This document shows, piece after piece, positions 15,495-24,628 of a stretch of 64,000 bases of DNA. Positions within the stretch are counted from its first letter, which is position 1, and each line of letters begins with the position of its first letter. The position numbers were made by a program, and so were the translations under genes. The stretch is from Moryella indoligenes (GTDB taxonomy: Bacteria; Bacillota; Clostridia; Lachnospirales; Lachnospiraceae): NCBI RefSeq assembly GCF_030812885.1, contig NZ_JAUSTO010000009.1:1-64000 (forward strand), in the 5' to 3' direction. The notes beneath the pieces are model-generated. The model worked only from the letters and a program-made list of their open reading frames with translations, did not search any database and was not told the DNA's origin.

Positions 15495-15522
15495 GTTGCG
15501 CTACCAACTGCGCTACAAAAGC
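15450..15522 (-). tRNA. tRNA-Thr (anticodon CGT)
   Basis: The minus strand folds into a standard cloverleaf. The acceptor stem is GCTTTTG/CAAAAGC, the D arm lies within GCGCAGTTGGTAGCGC, the anticodon stem is ACGCA/TGCGT with loop TTCGTAA, and the T arm contains GTTCGAGTC. The anticodon CGT reads ACG. CCA is not encoded. It is the integration target of the element to its left. Confidence 0.95.
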
Positions 15523-15528
15523 TTAAAA

Positions 15529-15600
15529 TGACCGATCCGGGAATCGAACCCGGGATTGAGCCGTGAGAGGGCTCCGTCTTAACCTCTTGACCAATCGGCC
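15529..15600 (-). tRNA. tRNA-Glu (anticodon CTC), copy 1
   Basis: The acceptor stem is GGCCGAT/ATCGGTC with one G-T pair. The anticodon stem GAGCC/GGCTC carries loop CTCTCAC, so the anticodon is CTC (GAG codon). The T arm contains GGTTCGATTCC. It is identical to the copy at 15805-15876. Confidence 0.95.
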
Positions 15601-15666
15601 TTACTGAAATAGCTCCGCTCTGTCTGTGCAGCACAGTATAACTGAAACTACAGCAAAAGCTGTAAG

Positions 15667-15740
15667 TCGAGGCGACAAGATTCGAACTTGCGGCCTCAGC
15701 GTCCCGAACGCTGCGCTCTACCAAACTGAGCCACGCCTCG
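15667..15740 (-). tRNA. tRNA-Pro (anticodon CGG), copy 1
   Basis: The acceptor stem is CGAGGCG/CGCCTCG. The anticodon stem CAGCG/CGCTG carries loop TTCGGGA, so the anticodon is CGG (CCG codon). The T arm contains GTTCGAATC. It is identical to the copy at 15945-16018. Confidence 0.95.
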
Positions 15741-15804
15741 AAAATCTTCGCAATACAGCAAAGCGGGAAACAAAATCTGCAAGACAAATAAGCTCTTACA
15801 GAAA

Positions 15805-15876
15805 TGACCGATCCGGGAATCGAACCCGGGATTGAGCCGTGAGAGGGCTCCGTCTTAACCTCTTGACCAATCGGCC
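15805..15876 (-). tRNA. tRNA-Glu (anticodon CTC), copy 2
   Basis: This is the second identical tRNA-Glu(CTC) gene, upstream in transcription order. With tRNA-Pro it forms a duplicated Glu-Pro unit. Confidence 0.95.
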
Positions 15877-15944
15877 TTACTAAAACTTGAATGACCTGAA
15901 CAGTATAACATAAAAGCCAAAGCTTGTACAGCAAAAGCTGTAAG

Positions 15945-16018
15945 TCGAGGCGACAAGATTCGAACTTGCGGCCTCAGCGTCCCGAACGCTGCGCTCTACC
16001 AAACTGAGCCACGCCTCG
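15945..16018 (-). tRNA. tRNA-Pro (anticodon CGG), copy 2
   Basis: This is the first tRNA of the minus-strand cluster, identical to the copy at 15667-15740. The short shared flank GCAAAAGCTGTAAG beside both Pro genes shows that the duplication extended past the tRNA ends. Confidence 0.95.
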
Positions 16019-16139
16019 ATTTTTGAGCATTTCTTGACACCACGGTAGTATACCTGTTAAGCGCTGGATTGTCAATTCTATTTTTACGTTTTTTTCCGCT
16101 ACATGGGGAAATTCACGCAGTTACACCAGTACAAAAGAC

Positions 16140-16179
16140 AGGCGCGGCCCGGACGTTCACGCCCGGAAAAACCGCGCCT
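16140..16179 (-). terminator. Compound hairpin, probable leuS terminator
   Basis: AGGCGCGG (16140-16147) pairs with CCGCGCCT (16172-16179), enclosing a second stem from CCGGACG and CGCCCGG. On the minus strand GTCTTTTGT follows. It is the first terminator-like structure beyond the 79 bp repeats after leuS. From 16019 to 16139 I see nothing else. Confidence 0.55.
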
Positions 16180-16194
16180 CCGCTGATTTCCCTG

Positions 16195-16430
16195 CCATCT
16201 CGCTGCCGCTCGATGGGTTTTCTCGTCAAGGCTCCGTCTGTGCAAGCGCGTAGAGCTTTTCCTCGTTATTTAACCATCTCGCTGCCGCTCGATGGGGTTT
16301 GTCGTCAAGACTCCTCCTGCTAAAGCGCAGGGAGTCTTTCCTCGTTATTTAACCATCTCGCTTCCGCTCAATGGGTTTTCTCGTCAAGACTCCTCCTGCT
16401 AAAGCGCAGGGAGTCTTTCCTCGTTATTTA
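16195..16430. repeat. Three 79 bp tandem repeats abutting the leuS 3' end
   Basis: The unit begins CCATCTCGCTGCCGCTCGAT and ends CCTCGTTATTTAA. It occurs from 16195, 16274 and 16353, the last running into the leuS stop codon (16424-16426). Copies 2 and 3 are nearly identical; copy 1 differs in the middle. Each of copies 2 and 3 can fold a strong hairpin on the minus strand (AAGACTCC with GGAGTCTT around CTGC/GCAG) plus a smaller CCATC/GATGG hairpin. No T-run follows. The repeated end copies the last codons and stop of leuS, so the array probably grew from the gene's own 3' end. Confidence 0.85.
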
Positions 16431-18823
16431 ACCACAAAGTTGATGATCTTATTCGGCACATAGATTTCCTTGACCAGTGTCTTTCCCGCAAGCTGAGCCG
16501 CCACCTTATCGTTTTCCTTCGCGATGCGCAGCGCCTCCTCCTTCTCACAGCCGGTCGGAATATCCACAACCGCTCTTGCCTTGCCGTTCACCTGGACGCC
16601 AATCGCCACTGTCTCATCGACCGTCTTCGCCTCATCGTACACCGGCCACGACGCAACTGCGAGCAGCCCTTCTCCGCCGATGGTCTCGTAGATCTCCTCG
16701 CAGATGTGCGGAGCAAAGGGCGAGAGCAGCTTTAAGAAGTCGATGAGCTGTGCTCTGCCGATTTTTCCGACTTTTCCAATCTCATTGATATAGCTCATGA
16801 GGCAGGCAATCGCCGTATTGTACTTCTGCTCCTCGATGTCCTGAGACACCTTCTTGATCGCCTTATGCAGACCGGATTCCAGCTCCCTGACGCGATCTTC
16901 ACACATAATATCCGTGAGCGCCGCGACACGGTCCAGAAATCTTCGGCAGCCCTTCACCGAGCTGTCATTCCACGGAGCGGCACTGCCGTAATCACCCATA
17001 AAGAGCACATAGACGCGAAGCGTATCTGCGCCGTAGAGCTTCACAATATCCAGCGGATCGACAACATTTCCACGGGACTTTGACATCTTCTCTCCGTCTG
17101 CACCGAGTATCATGCCCTGCGCACTTCTCTTCGCATAGGGCTCAGCTGTGTTCACCAGCCCCTGATCATAGAGGAAATGATGCCAGAAGCGGGAGTAGAT
17201 CAGGTGGCGCGTCACGTGCTCCATGCCGCCGTTGTACCAGTCGACCGGCATCCAGTATTTCAGCTTCTCGCTGTCCGCAAATGCACTGTCATTATGTGGG
17301 TCGCAATAACGGAGGAAATACCAGGAGGAGCCTGCCCACTGCGGCATGGTGTCTGTCTCCCTCTTCGCGTCTGCACCGCAGTTGGGGCACTTGCAGTTCA
17401 CGAAGGACTCCACCTTTGCGAGCGGCGACTGTCCATCCTCACCGGGACGGAAGTTCTCCATATCCGGAAGACGCAGCGGCAGCTCCTCATAGGGCACCGC
17501 AACCACTCCGCAGTTCGGGCAGTGAATTAACGGAATCGGCTCGCCCCAGTAGCGCTGACGGTTGAAGGCCCAATCCTTCATCTTGAACTGTACGCCCGCA
17601 TGACCTATTCCCTTCTCCGCAAGGAATCCCAGCATGCGCGCGATCGAGTCCTTCTTATTGGTGAATCCGTTCAGAAATTCGGAATTAATCATCATTCCGT
17701 CGCCTGTGTAGGCCTCTTTCTCAATATCTCCGCCCTCGATGACCTGAACGATATCGACGCCGAACTTCTTCGCAAAATCGTAATCTCTCTGATCGTGCGC
17801 CGGAACTGCCATGATCGCACCGGTTCCGTAGCCCATCATGACATAATCCGCAAGGAAAATCGGAATCTTCTTGCCGTTCACCGGATTGACTGCCTCGATC
17901 CCCTCGATCTTCAGTCCGGTCTTCTCCTTCACAAGCTGTGTTCTCTCGAATTCTGTCTTCTTTGCACACTCCGCGCGATAGCTGCGGATCGCGTCCATGT
18001 TCTGAATCCGGCCGGCATACTTGTCAATCAGCGGATGCTCCGGAGCCATGACCATGAAGTTCACACCGAAGAGCGTATCGCAGCGCGTCGTGTAGATCTC
18101 AAGCTTCTCGTCAATGCCCTCCAGATGAAAATCGACAAAGGCACCGGTGGACTTTCCGATCCAGTTCACCTGCTGCTGCTTGATGTTCTCCGGATACTCC
18201 ACGGTGTCGAGGCCGTTTAGAAGCTTGTCCGCATACTCCGTAATCTTTAAGTACCACACGTCCTTCGACATCTGAACCACATCACTGTGGCAGATATCGC
18301 ACTTGCCGCCCTGGCTGTCCTCATTGGAGAGCACCACCTTGCAGGAGGGGCAGTAATTCACCAGTGTCTTGTTGCGGAACACGAGTCCCTTCTCAAAAAG
18401 CTTTAAGAAAATCCACTGCGTCCACTTATAATAGTCGTCCTTTGAAGTATCTACAACGCGATCCCAGTCAAAGGAAAAGCCTACGCGCTTCAGCTGCTCA
18501 GAAAACTTCGCAATATTCTGATCCGTGATCTCACGCGGGTGCGTGTTGGTCTTGATCGCGTAATTCTCCGTCGGCAGACCGAATGCGTCAAAGCCGATCG
18601 GGAACATGACGTTGTAGCCCTGCATTCTCCGCTTTCTGGAAATTACCTCAAGACTGGAATAAGCCTTGATGTGACCGACGTGCATTCCTGCGCCACTCGG
18701 ATAAGGAAATTCCACCAGACCGTAGAACTTTGGCTTCTCAGAAAAATCTTCCGCGTGAAATACCTTCTCATTCTCCCATCGCGCCTGCCACTTCGGCTCA
18801 ATTTTCTTAAAATCGTACTCCAT
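16424..18823 (-). CDS. leuS: Leucyl-tRNA synthetase
   Basis: This 799-residue enzyme charges tRNA-Leu. The HIGH motif appears as HVGHIKAYSS near residue 50 and KMSKS as GEKMSKSRGNVVDP near residue 570. Between them are a zinc-type CPSC...CDIC knuckle and the CP1 editing domain (GVNFMVMAPEHPLI, GTGAIMAVPAHDQRDYDFA). The C-terminal anticodon-binding part ends PNKIINFVVK. I chose ATG 18823 over GTG 18832 because GAGGTGG is then correctly spaced. It has its own promoter, a leader of about 27 bases and no T-box. Its stop codon lies inside the tandem repeat array. Confidence 0.97.
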   Translation of the reverse strand: MEYDFKKIEPKWQARWENEKVFHAEDFSEKPKFYGLVEFPYPSGAGMHVGHIKAYSSLEVISRKRRMQGYNVMFPIGFDAFGLPTENYAIKTNTHPREITDQNIAKFSEQLKRVGFSFDWDRVVDTSKDDYYKWTQWIFLKLFEKGLVFRNKTLVNYCPSCKVVLSNEDSQGGKCDICHSDVVQMSKDVWYLKITEYADKLLNGLDTVEYPENIKQQQVNWIGKSTGAFVDFHLEGIDEKLEIYTTRCDTLFGVNFMVMAPEHPLIDKYAGRIQNMDAIRSYRAECAKKTEFERTQLVKEKTGLKIEGIEAVNPVNGKKIPIFLADYVMMGYGTGAIMAVPAHDQRDYDFAKKFGVDIVQVIEGGDIEKEAYTGDGMMINSEFLNGFTNKKDSIARMLGFLAEKGIGHAGVQFKMKDWAFNRQRYWGEPIPLIHCPNCGVVAVPYEELPLRLPDMENFRPGEDGQSPLAKVESFVNCKCPNCGADAKRETDTMPQWAGSSWYFLRYCDPHNDSAFADSEKLKYWMPVDWYNGGMEHVTRHLIYSRFWHHFLYDQGLVNTAEPYAKRSAQGMILGADGEKMSKSRGNVVDPLDIVKLYGADTLRVYVLFMGDYGSAAPWNDSSVKGCRRFLDRVAALTDIMCEDRVRELESGLHKAIKKVSQDIEEQKYNTAIACLMSYINEIGKVGKIGRAQLIDFLKLLSPFAPHICEEIYETIGGEGLLAVASWPVYDEAKTVDETVAIGVQVNGKARAVVDIPTGCEKEEALRIAKENDKVAAQLAGKTLVKEIYVPNKIINFVVK

Positions 18824-18857
18824 CTCTACCACCTCTTATACTTCAGTATACCTGACC

Positions 18858-18886
18858 ATTGTAATTTCCGCCCCGCGCTTTGTCAA
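18858..18886 (-). promoter_or_regulatory. leuS promoter
   Basis: TTGACA (18881-18886) and TACAAT (18858-18863) are separated by 17 bp. The resulting leader is too short for a T-box, so leuS is not controlled by the usual tRNA-sensing leader here. Confidence 0.8.
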
Positions 18887-18977
18887 TCTGCGGGACGCAC
18901 ACGGCGAATGTCGGCAGTGCTCTCCCCTGTCTCTGCACCGGAACGCCTCTTTGCCTTCCGTTAGGAGCGCAGCGCTC

Positions 18978-21900
18978 TCACAAATCAAAAATCGACAGCT
19001 GATTGCTCTCCGGCAATTTCCCGAGTATTCCCAGGCGATCCAGCAGGTCACAGGTCGTCTGCCCCGTTCCGCTCCGGGACTTGAAATCGTCCTTTGATAT
19101 AAACTCTCCCTGCTTTGCCGCCTCCACGATCTGCAGTGCCGCGCTCTCCCCGAGCCCGTCAATGGAGGTCAGCGCCGGCATGATCTTTCCGTCCACGATG
19201 GAGAAGCGCGTCGCATGGGCCTGATAGAGATCAATCGGCATAAATTCAAAGCCGCGTGCGTACATCTCCTGTGCGATGCGCCCGTCCTTGATCATATCCG
19301 CCTCCTTGGGAGACAGCGGGTCGCTGCGGTTTCCACTGTAATCCCGTTTTTTAAGCTCTGCGAGAAAGAATTCCAGCCTCTGCTGTCCCTGACACATCAC
19401 TTCATAGGAGAAGCCCGTCGCACGTATGGTGAAATACGCCGCATAGTAAGCGAGCGGATAGAAGATTTTGCAGTAGCCGATGCGCCAGGCCATCATGACA
19501 TAGGCCGCCGCATGTGCTTTCGGAAACATGTACTTAATCTTCTTGCAGGACCAGATATACCAGTCCGGAACCTCGTGCGCCCGCATATCCGCCTCCCACT
19601 CGGGCTTAAGCCCCTTACCCTTGCGGACGGACTCCATGATTTTAAAGGACTCCTGCGGCTCCAGCCCCCACTTGATGAGACTCAGCATGATATCGTCGCG
19701 GGTGCAGATAGCTGTCTTGATGGTCGCCGTCCCCTCGCTGATCAGAACCTCCGCATTGCCCTGCCACACGTCCGTGCCGTGCGCAAGCCCCGCGATGCGG
19801 ACGAGATCGGAAAACCCCTTCGGCTTTGCCTCCAGCACCATGTTCATGGCGAAGTCCGTGCCGAACTCCGGGATTCCAAGCGCCCCCAGCTTACAGCCCA
19901 AAATATCCTCCGGCTTTACCTTCAGCGCGGCAGGACTCTGAAAGAGACTCATGACCTCCGGCGAATCCAGCGGAATGTCCTTTACCGGATCAATGTGTGT
20001 CAGATCCTGAAGCATGCGTATCATGGTCGGATCCTGATGTCCCAGTATATCCAGCTTTAAGAGGTTGTGGTCAATCGCATGATACTCAAAATGTGTCGTG
20101 ACGATCGGCGTGTTCATATCGTTCGCTGGATGCTGTATCGGAGTAAAGGAATAAATTGACTCTCCCTTCGGCAGCACCACGATGCCGCCGGGATGCTGTC
20201 CCGTGGTTCTCCGCACACCGATGCAGCCCTGTACCAGCCGGTTGATCTCGCACTTCCGCTTTCGTGCGCCATGTTCCTCAAAGTAATTTTTGACATAGCC
20301 GAATGCCGTCTTCTCCGCGAGCGTTCCCACCGTGCCCGCGCGGTAAGTCTGCCCTTTTCCGAATATCACCTCGGTATAGGCGTGCGCGGAGGACTGATTC
20401 TCACCGGAAAAGTTCAGATCAATATCCGGCTCCTTATCTCCCTTAAAGCCCAGAAAGGTCTCAAAGGGAATGTCAAAGCCATCCTTCTTAAGCTTCGCAC
20501 CGCAGTGCGGGCAGACCGCATCCGGCATGTCGCAGCCTGCGGTTCCCGCGTAGCTCTGCGGCACTTCTGAATCAAAATCCGAGTACTGGCATTCCGGGCA
20601 GAAGTAGTGCGGCGGCAGCGGATTTACCTCTGTGATTCCTGCAGTATAGGCGACAAAGGAGGAACCGACCGAGCCCCGCGAGCCCACAAGATAGCCCTCC
20701 TCGTTGGAGTGACGCACCAGCTCCTGTGCAATAATATACATCACGGCAAAGCCGTTCTTTATGATGGAGCCCAGCTCCTTCTCCAGTCTGCTCCTCACGA
20801 TCTCCGGAAGAGGATTCCCGTACTGCTCATAGGCCTTCTGATAGCAGGCCTCCGTGAGCTTCTTATCCGAATCCGCGATCACAGGCGGGCATTTGTCGGG
20901 CCGCACCGGTGAGATCCGCTCGACCATCGCAGCGATGCGCCGCGTATTGGTAATGACGACCTCCTCGCACTTCTCCGCTCCCAGATACTCAAACTCCTCC
21001 AACATTTCCTCTGTCGTCCGGAGAAAAAGCGGCGGCTGACTGTCGGCATCGCTGTACTTGTTTCCGAAAAAGATCATGCGCCTGTATATCTCATCCTCCG
21101 GATTCAGGAAGTGCACGTCACAGGTCGCGACGACCGGCTTGCCCAGATCCTCACCGAGCTTCACGATCCTGCGGTTTATATTTCTTAAATCCTCCTCGGA
21201 CTCCACCGTGTAGTGATCGTCACCGATCATAAAAAGATTGTTCCCGATCGGCTGTATCTCCAGATAATCATAAAAAGAGGCAATGCGGTTCACAGCCTCC
21301 TCGCTCTCGTCCCGGAGCATCGCCTGAAAGAGCTCCCCGGCCTCGCAGGCGCTCCCGATGATAAGGCCCTCCCGGTACTTCTTAAGCTCGCTCTTTGGGA
21401 TACGCGGCTTTTTATTAAAGTATTTCAGATTGGAGTCAGAGACCAGACGATAGAGATTCACCCGCCCCAGCTCATTTTTCACGAGGATAATGACGTGATA
21501 GGTGTTCATCTTCCTCACGACATCCGGGTTGGTCTCAGACAGCGCAGATACCTCCCTCAGCGTGTGCAGCCCGCGAGCCTTGAGCATCTCCACAAAACGG
21601 ACGAATATCTCTGCCGTGCAGCCCGCATCATCCACGGCCCGGTGATGATTGTCCAGGGAGACGCCCAGCTCCCGCGCAACTGTATCCAGCTTGTAGCGGT
21701 TCAGGCGCGGAAGAAGTATATGCGCGAGACTCACCGTGTCGAGTATAGTCGGATGATACGAAAGCCCCAGCAGCTTTGACTTCTCCCGGATAAATCCGGT
21801 ATCGAAGCCTGCGTTGTGCGCGACCACAGCGGAGCCCTCGCAAAATTTCAGGAACTCCGGCAGCACCTCCTCAATTCCGGGCGCATTGCTCACCATTGCA

Positions 21901-23537
21901 TCACTGATGTGGGTGAGCTGCTCGATCCGGAAGGGAATGGGAATGCGCGGATTCACAAAGCTGGAGAAGCGCTCCGTGATCTTGCCTCCGACGACCTTCA
22001 CCGCACCGATCTCTATGATCTGATTTTTCACTGCGGAGAAGCCTGTGGTCTCGAGATCAAAGACGACAAAAGAATCGTCAAGTGTTTTCTCTCCGGGGTT
22101 TACAACCAACTCCTTCAGATCATCCACGAGGTATCCCTCGACACCGTAGATGATCTTCGGCCAGGCAAGCGGATCGCCGCTTACCGTGTGCCACGCCTCA
22201 GGAAAGGCCTGCAGATTTCCGTGATCGGTGATTGCAATCGCATCCATGCCCCAGCGCTTTGCCTGCTTTATGATCTGCTCTGCAGAGCTCACGGCATCGA
22301 GATCACTCATCTTCGTGTGGCAGTGCAGCTCTACGCGCTTCTTCGGCGCATGGTCCTCCCGGCTGCTCTCCTGAAAGGGCTCACATTTCTTGATGCCGCG
22401 CACCGAGCCTATAATCAGCTCTCCGTCTCTGTTGTCAATGGAGGTCACACCGCGCAGCTTTAAGAAGCTTCCCTTCTTTAATATCCCCTTCAGAGTGTCG
22501 AGCTCCTCTCCCTCTCCGCGGAAAAAAAGCTTCACAGTGATAGAATCTGTAAAATCTGTGATGGAAAAGATGAAGAGCGTGCTGCCGCTGCGCTCAATAA
22601 AAAAGCTGTCCAGCTCAAAGATCTGTCCCCGTATGGACACCTCGCCCATGACGGAATTCACATCCCTGAGGGCGATAAATTCATCCTCAAAATCTCTGCC
22701 ATAGAGGACATCCGGATTGTCCGGGCGCTGTGGCCCTCTGCGGAAGGGACGCTCCCCGCGGAAGCTTCTCCCATCCCGCCGGGGAGTAAAACCACCGCCC
22801 GGCTTTCTTCCGTTCTTCTGCCCCTCAGGCTTCTTCGAAGCTGTGCTGTGCCCGCTCTCTCCAGGGCCCTGTTCCTTCCGTGGACTGCGCTTCTCCTCCT
22901 CTCCTTCCAAGGGCAGGGAATCCGAGACTGCAAGTGAGGCTGTATCTGAGATCAGGAAGCTCTCCTCCTCCCCCCTGCTCTCCTCACGCTCCGGAGCCCT
23001 CTCCGCAATATTTTTCTGCTCCTCCTTCGGAGGAATATAGGGAATATAATGTGGCTTCAGCTCTACACTCATACCACAGCGCCTCTCAAAGATCTCCTCC
23101 GAGAGATAGCGCCGGAGCTTCTCCACAACATTCCGGTTCAGCGGCATATCTTCCACTGTAAATTCCATGCAGTTTTCAGAAAAGCTGCACTCCGCGCGGC
23201 TCAGAATGCGATAGGCGATGAGATTTTTCCTCTGGAGCTCAGCGAGCACGCTGTCCTTATAGGCGTCAAAAATCATCTCCGGCGTAAAGCTGCCGGAGAG
23301 GGTAAAACGCTCATGAATGCAAATGCTGAGCCGCTTGTTCTGAAACAGCTGCCGCTTCAGCTCCTGCTCCAGTCCCCGAAACACACTGCTCTCGATGAGT
23401 CTCGGGCAGTTGATCCAGACCGAAAGGCTGGACATGTCCTCTGAGGCGGTGACCCGCTCCACGGACAAAAGCTCCACCAGAGCTGCATCCGCCTCGCTCG
23501 CTGCAAAGCCCCGAAAAACCTCTGTGAATTGCTTCAT
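18978..23537 (-). CDS. polC: DNA polymerase III alpha subunit, Gram-positive type (PolC)
   Basis: This 1,519-residue replicative polymerase is slightly longer than the usual 1,430 or so. In order it has an N-terminal region with a low-complexity linker (about residues 180-270), an OB-like domain (VMGEVSIRGQIFELDSFF), the PHP domain (RVELHCHTKMSDLDAVSS) and the inserted DnaQ-type proofreading exonuclease (FVVFDLETTGFSAVKNQIIE, VAHNAGFDTGF, HHRAVDDAGCTAEI). A zinc-binding CPEC...CPHC knuckle, the polymerase core (GSRGSVGSSFVAYTAGITEV, KEPDIDLNFSGE) and helix-hairpin-helix segments follow. ATG 23537 follows GGAG; TTG 23549 is less likely. It is the last gene of the pyrH/ispG-side minus-strand series. 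Confidence 0.97.
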   Translation of the reverse strand: MKQFTEVFRGFAASEADAALVELLSVERVTASEDMSSLSVWINCPRLIESSVFRGLEQELKRQLFQNKRLSICIHERFTLSGSFTPEMIFDAYKDSVLAELQRKNLIAYRILSRAECSFSENCMEFTVEDMPLNRNVVEKLRRYLSEEIFERRCGMSVELKPHYIPYIPPKEEQKNIAERAPEREESRGEEESFLISDTASLAVSDSLPLEGEEEKRSPRKEQGPGESGHSTASKKPEGQKNGRKPGGGFTPRRDGRSFRGERPFRRGPQRPDNPDVLYGRDFEDEFIALRDVNSVMGEVSIRGQIFELDSFFIERSGSTLFIFSITDFTDSITVKLFFRGEGEELDTLKGILKKGSFLKLRGVTSIDNRDGELIIGSVRGIKKCEPFQESSREDHAPKKRVELHCHTKMSDLDAVSSAEQIIKQAKRWGMDAIAITDHGNLQAFPEAWHTVSGDPLAWPKIIYGVEGYLVDDLKELVVNPGEKTLDDSFVVFDLETTGFSAVKNQIIEIGAVKVVGGKITERFSSFVNPRIPIPFRIEQLTHISDAMVSNAPGIEEVLPEFLKFCEGSAVVAHNAGFDTGFIREKSKLLGLSYHPTILDTVSLAHILLPRLNRYKLDTVARELGVSLDNHHRAVDDAGCTAEIFVRFVEMLKARGLHTLREVSALSETNPDVVRKMNTYHVIILVKNELGRVNLYRLVSDSNLKYFNKKPRIPKSELKKYREGLIIGSACEAGELFQAMLRDESEEAVNRIASFYDYLEIQPIGNNLFMIGDDHYTVESEEDLRNINRRIVKLGEDLGKPVVATCDVHFLNPEDEIYRRMIFFGNKYSDADSQPPLFLRTTEEMLEEFEYLGAEKCEEVVITNTRRIAAMVERISPVRPDKCPPVIADSDKKLTEACYQKAYEQYGNPLPEIVRSRLEKELGSIIKNGFAVMYIIAQELVRHSNEEGYLVGSRGSVGSSFVAYTAGITEVNPLPPHYFCPECQYSDFDSEVPQSYAGTAGCDMPDAVCPHCGAKLKKDGFDIPFETFLGFKGDKEPDIDLNFSGENQSSAHAYTEVIFGKGQTYRAGTVGTLAEKTAFGYVKNYFEEHGARKRKCEINRLVQGCIGVRRTTGQHPGGIVVLPKGESIYSFTPIQHPANDMNTPIVTTHFEYHAIDHNLLKLDILGHQDPTMIRMLQDLTHIDPVKDIPLDSPEVMSLFQSPAALKVKPEDILGCKLGALGIPEFGTDFAMNMVLEAKPKGFSDLVRIAGLAHGTDVWQGNAEVLISEGTATIKTAICTRDDIMLSLIKWGLEPQESFKIMESVRKGKGLKPEWEADMRAHEVPDWYIWSCKKIKYMFPKAHAAAYVMMAWRIGYCKIFYPLAYYAAYFTIRATGFSYEVMCQGQQRLEFFLAELKKRDYSGNRSDPLSPKEADMIKDGRIAQEMYARGFEFMPIDLYQAHATRFSIVDGKIMPALTSIDGLGESAALQIVEAAKQGEFISKDDFKSRSGTGQTTCDLLDRLGILGKLPESNQLSIFDL

Positions 23538-23556
23538 CCTGTGCTCCAATCAAACC

Positions 23557-24627
23557 CTAGGCTCTCTGCGCCGCTGCCTTTCTGAGCTCCTCCTCCAGCG
23601 CGGGAAGCAGTTCCTCCTCCGGCATCGTCCGGATGATCTCTCCCTTCCGGATGAGCACACCCGCACCGCTTCCTCCTGCAACGCCGAAATCGGCCTCTCT
23701 GGCCTCTCCGGGACCGTTCACGACACAGCCCATAACAGCCACCTTCAGATCCAGCGCATCATAGCGCTCCACCAGCTTCTCCACCTGCTCCGCAAGACCA
23801 ATCAGATCAATCTGCGTTCTGCCGCAGGTCGGACATGACACCACCTCGACACCTCCATGCCTTAAGCCCAGCGTCTTCAGGATCTGCTTTGCGCAACGCA
23901 CCTCCTCCACCGGATCTCCGGTCAGAGATACCCGTATCGTGTCCCCGATCCCCTCGTGCAGTATGATGCCGAGCCCCACGGAGGACTTGATCGTGCCGCG
24001 CATCAGAGTCCCCGCCTCTGTGATTCCGACGTGCAGCGGATAGTCGCAGGCTTCGGAGATCAGCTCATGCGCGCGCACACACATGAGCACATCTGAGGAC
24101 TTGATGCTGATAACCAGCTGATGATAGCCCATCTCCTCGATCATACGCACCTTATCCAGCGCAGATTCCACGATTCCCTCTGCTGTCACGCTGCCGTAGC
24201 GCTCCACAAGCTCTTTTTCCAGAGAGCCCGAGTTCACACCGACGCGAATGGGGATATCTCTTTCTCTCGCACAGTCGACGACTGCCTGAATTCGCTCCTT
24301 GGCGCCGATATTTCCGGGATTAATCCGAATCTTGTCCGCACCATGCTCCATGGCTGCAATTGCCAGCCGGTAATCAAAATGAATATCTGCGACAAGCGGA
24401 ATGCGGATCTGTCTCTTGATCTCCCGCAGCGCCTCTGCCGCATCCATATTTGGCACCGCAACGCGGATAATATCACAGCCCGCTGCCTCGAGCACCTGAA
24501 TCTGCTGCACCGTCGCTGCGACATTTTCTGTCTTTGTATTGCACATCGACTGAATCAGAATGGGATTCCCTCCGCCGATCACGCGGTCTCCGATCCTTAT
24601 CTCTCTCGTTTTTCTTCTCTCTGCCAT
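23557..24627 (-). CDS. ispG: 4-hydroxy-3-methylbut-2-enyl diphosphate synthase (IspG/GcpE)
   Basis: This 356-residue iron-sulfur enzyme of the MEP isoprenoid pathway reduces MEcPP to HMBPP. The N-terminal TIM barrel starts with TREIRIGDRVIGGGNPILIQ and contains VADIHFDYRLAIAAMEHGAD and IRINPGNIG. The three cluster cysteines are in SCPTCGRTQIDL and VMGCVVNGPGEA. It lies one base downstream of rseP and 19 bases ahead of polC. The two other MEP genes in the window are dxr, in this cluster, and ispH, about 30 kb away. Confidence 0.96.
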   Translation of the reverse strand: MAERRKTREIRIGDRVIGGGNPILIQSMCNTKTENVAATVQQIQVLEAAGCDIIRVAVPNMDAAEALREIKRQIRIPLVADIHFDYRLAIAAMEHGADKIRINPGNIGAKERIQAVVDCARERDIPIRVGVNSGSLEKELVERYGSVTAEGIVESALDKVRMIEEMGYHQLVISIKSSDVLMCVRAHELISEACDYPLHVGITEAGTLMRGTIKSSVGLGIILHEGIGDTIRVSLTGDPVEEVRCAKQILKTLGLRHGGVEVVSCPTCGRTQIDLIGLAEQVEKLVERYDALDLKVAVMGCVVNGPGEAREADFGVAGGSGAGVLIRKGEIIRTMPEEELLPALEEELRKAAAQRA

Positions 24628-24628
24628 C

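Larger units (their letters stand above)
15529..16018 (-). repeat. Tandem duplication of a tRNA-Glu/tRNA-Pro unit
   Basis: The Glu-spacer-Pro unit (15529-15740) recurs at 15805-16018. The tRNAs are identical, while the Glu-Pro spacers (66 and 68 bp) keep only a short conserved part. It raises dosage of two tRNAs for G-ending codons, which fits a high-GC coding genome. Confidence 0.85.

Noticed and set aside
15485..15934. Open frame of 149 codons across the tRNA genes
   Set aside because: It covers two tRNA-Glu genes, a tRNA-Pro gene and part of tRNA-Thr; the repeated peptide blocks come from the tRNA duplication.
16195..16430. CRISPR-like array of regularly spaced repeats
   Set aside because: The whole 79 bp unit repeats, with no unique spacers, only three copies, and no cas genes nearby.
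18824..18977. T-box leader for leuS
   Set aside because: The promoter at 18858-18886 leaves a leader of about 27 bases, and no AGGGTGG-type T-box is present.
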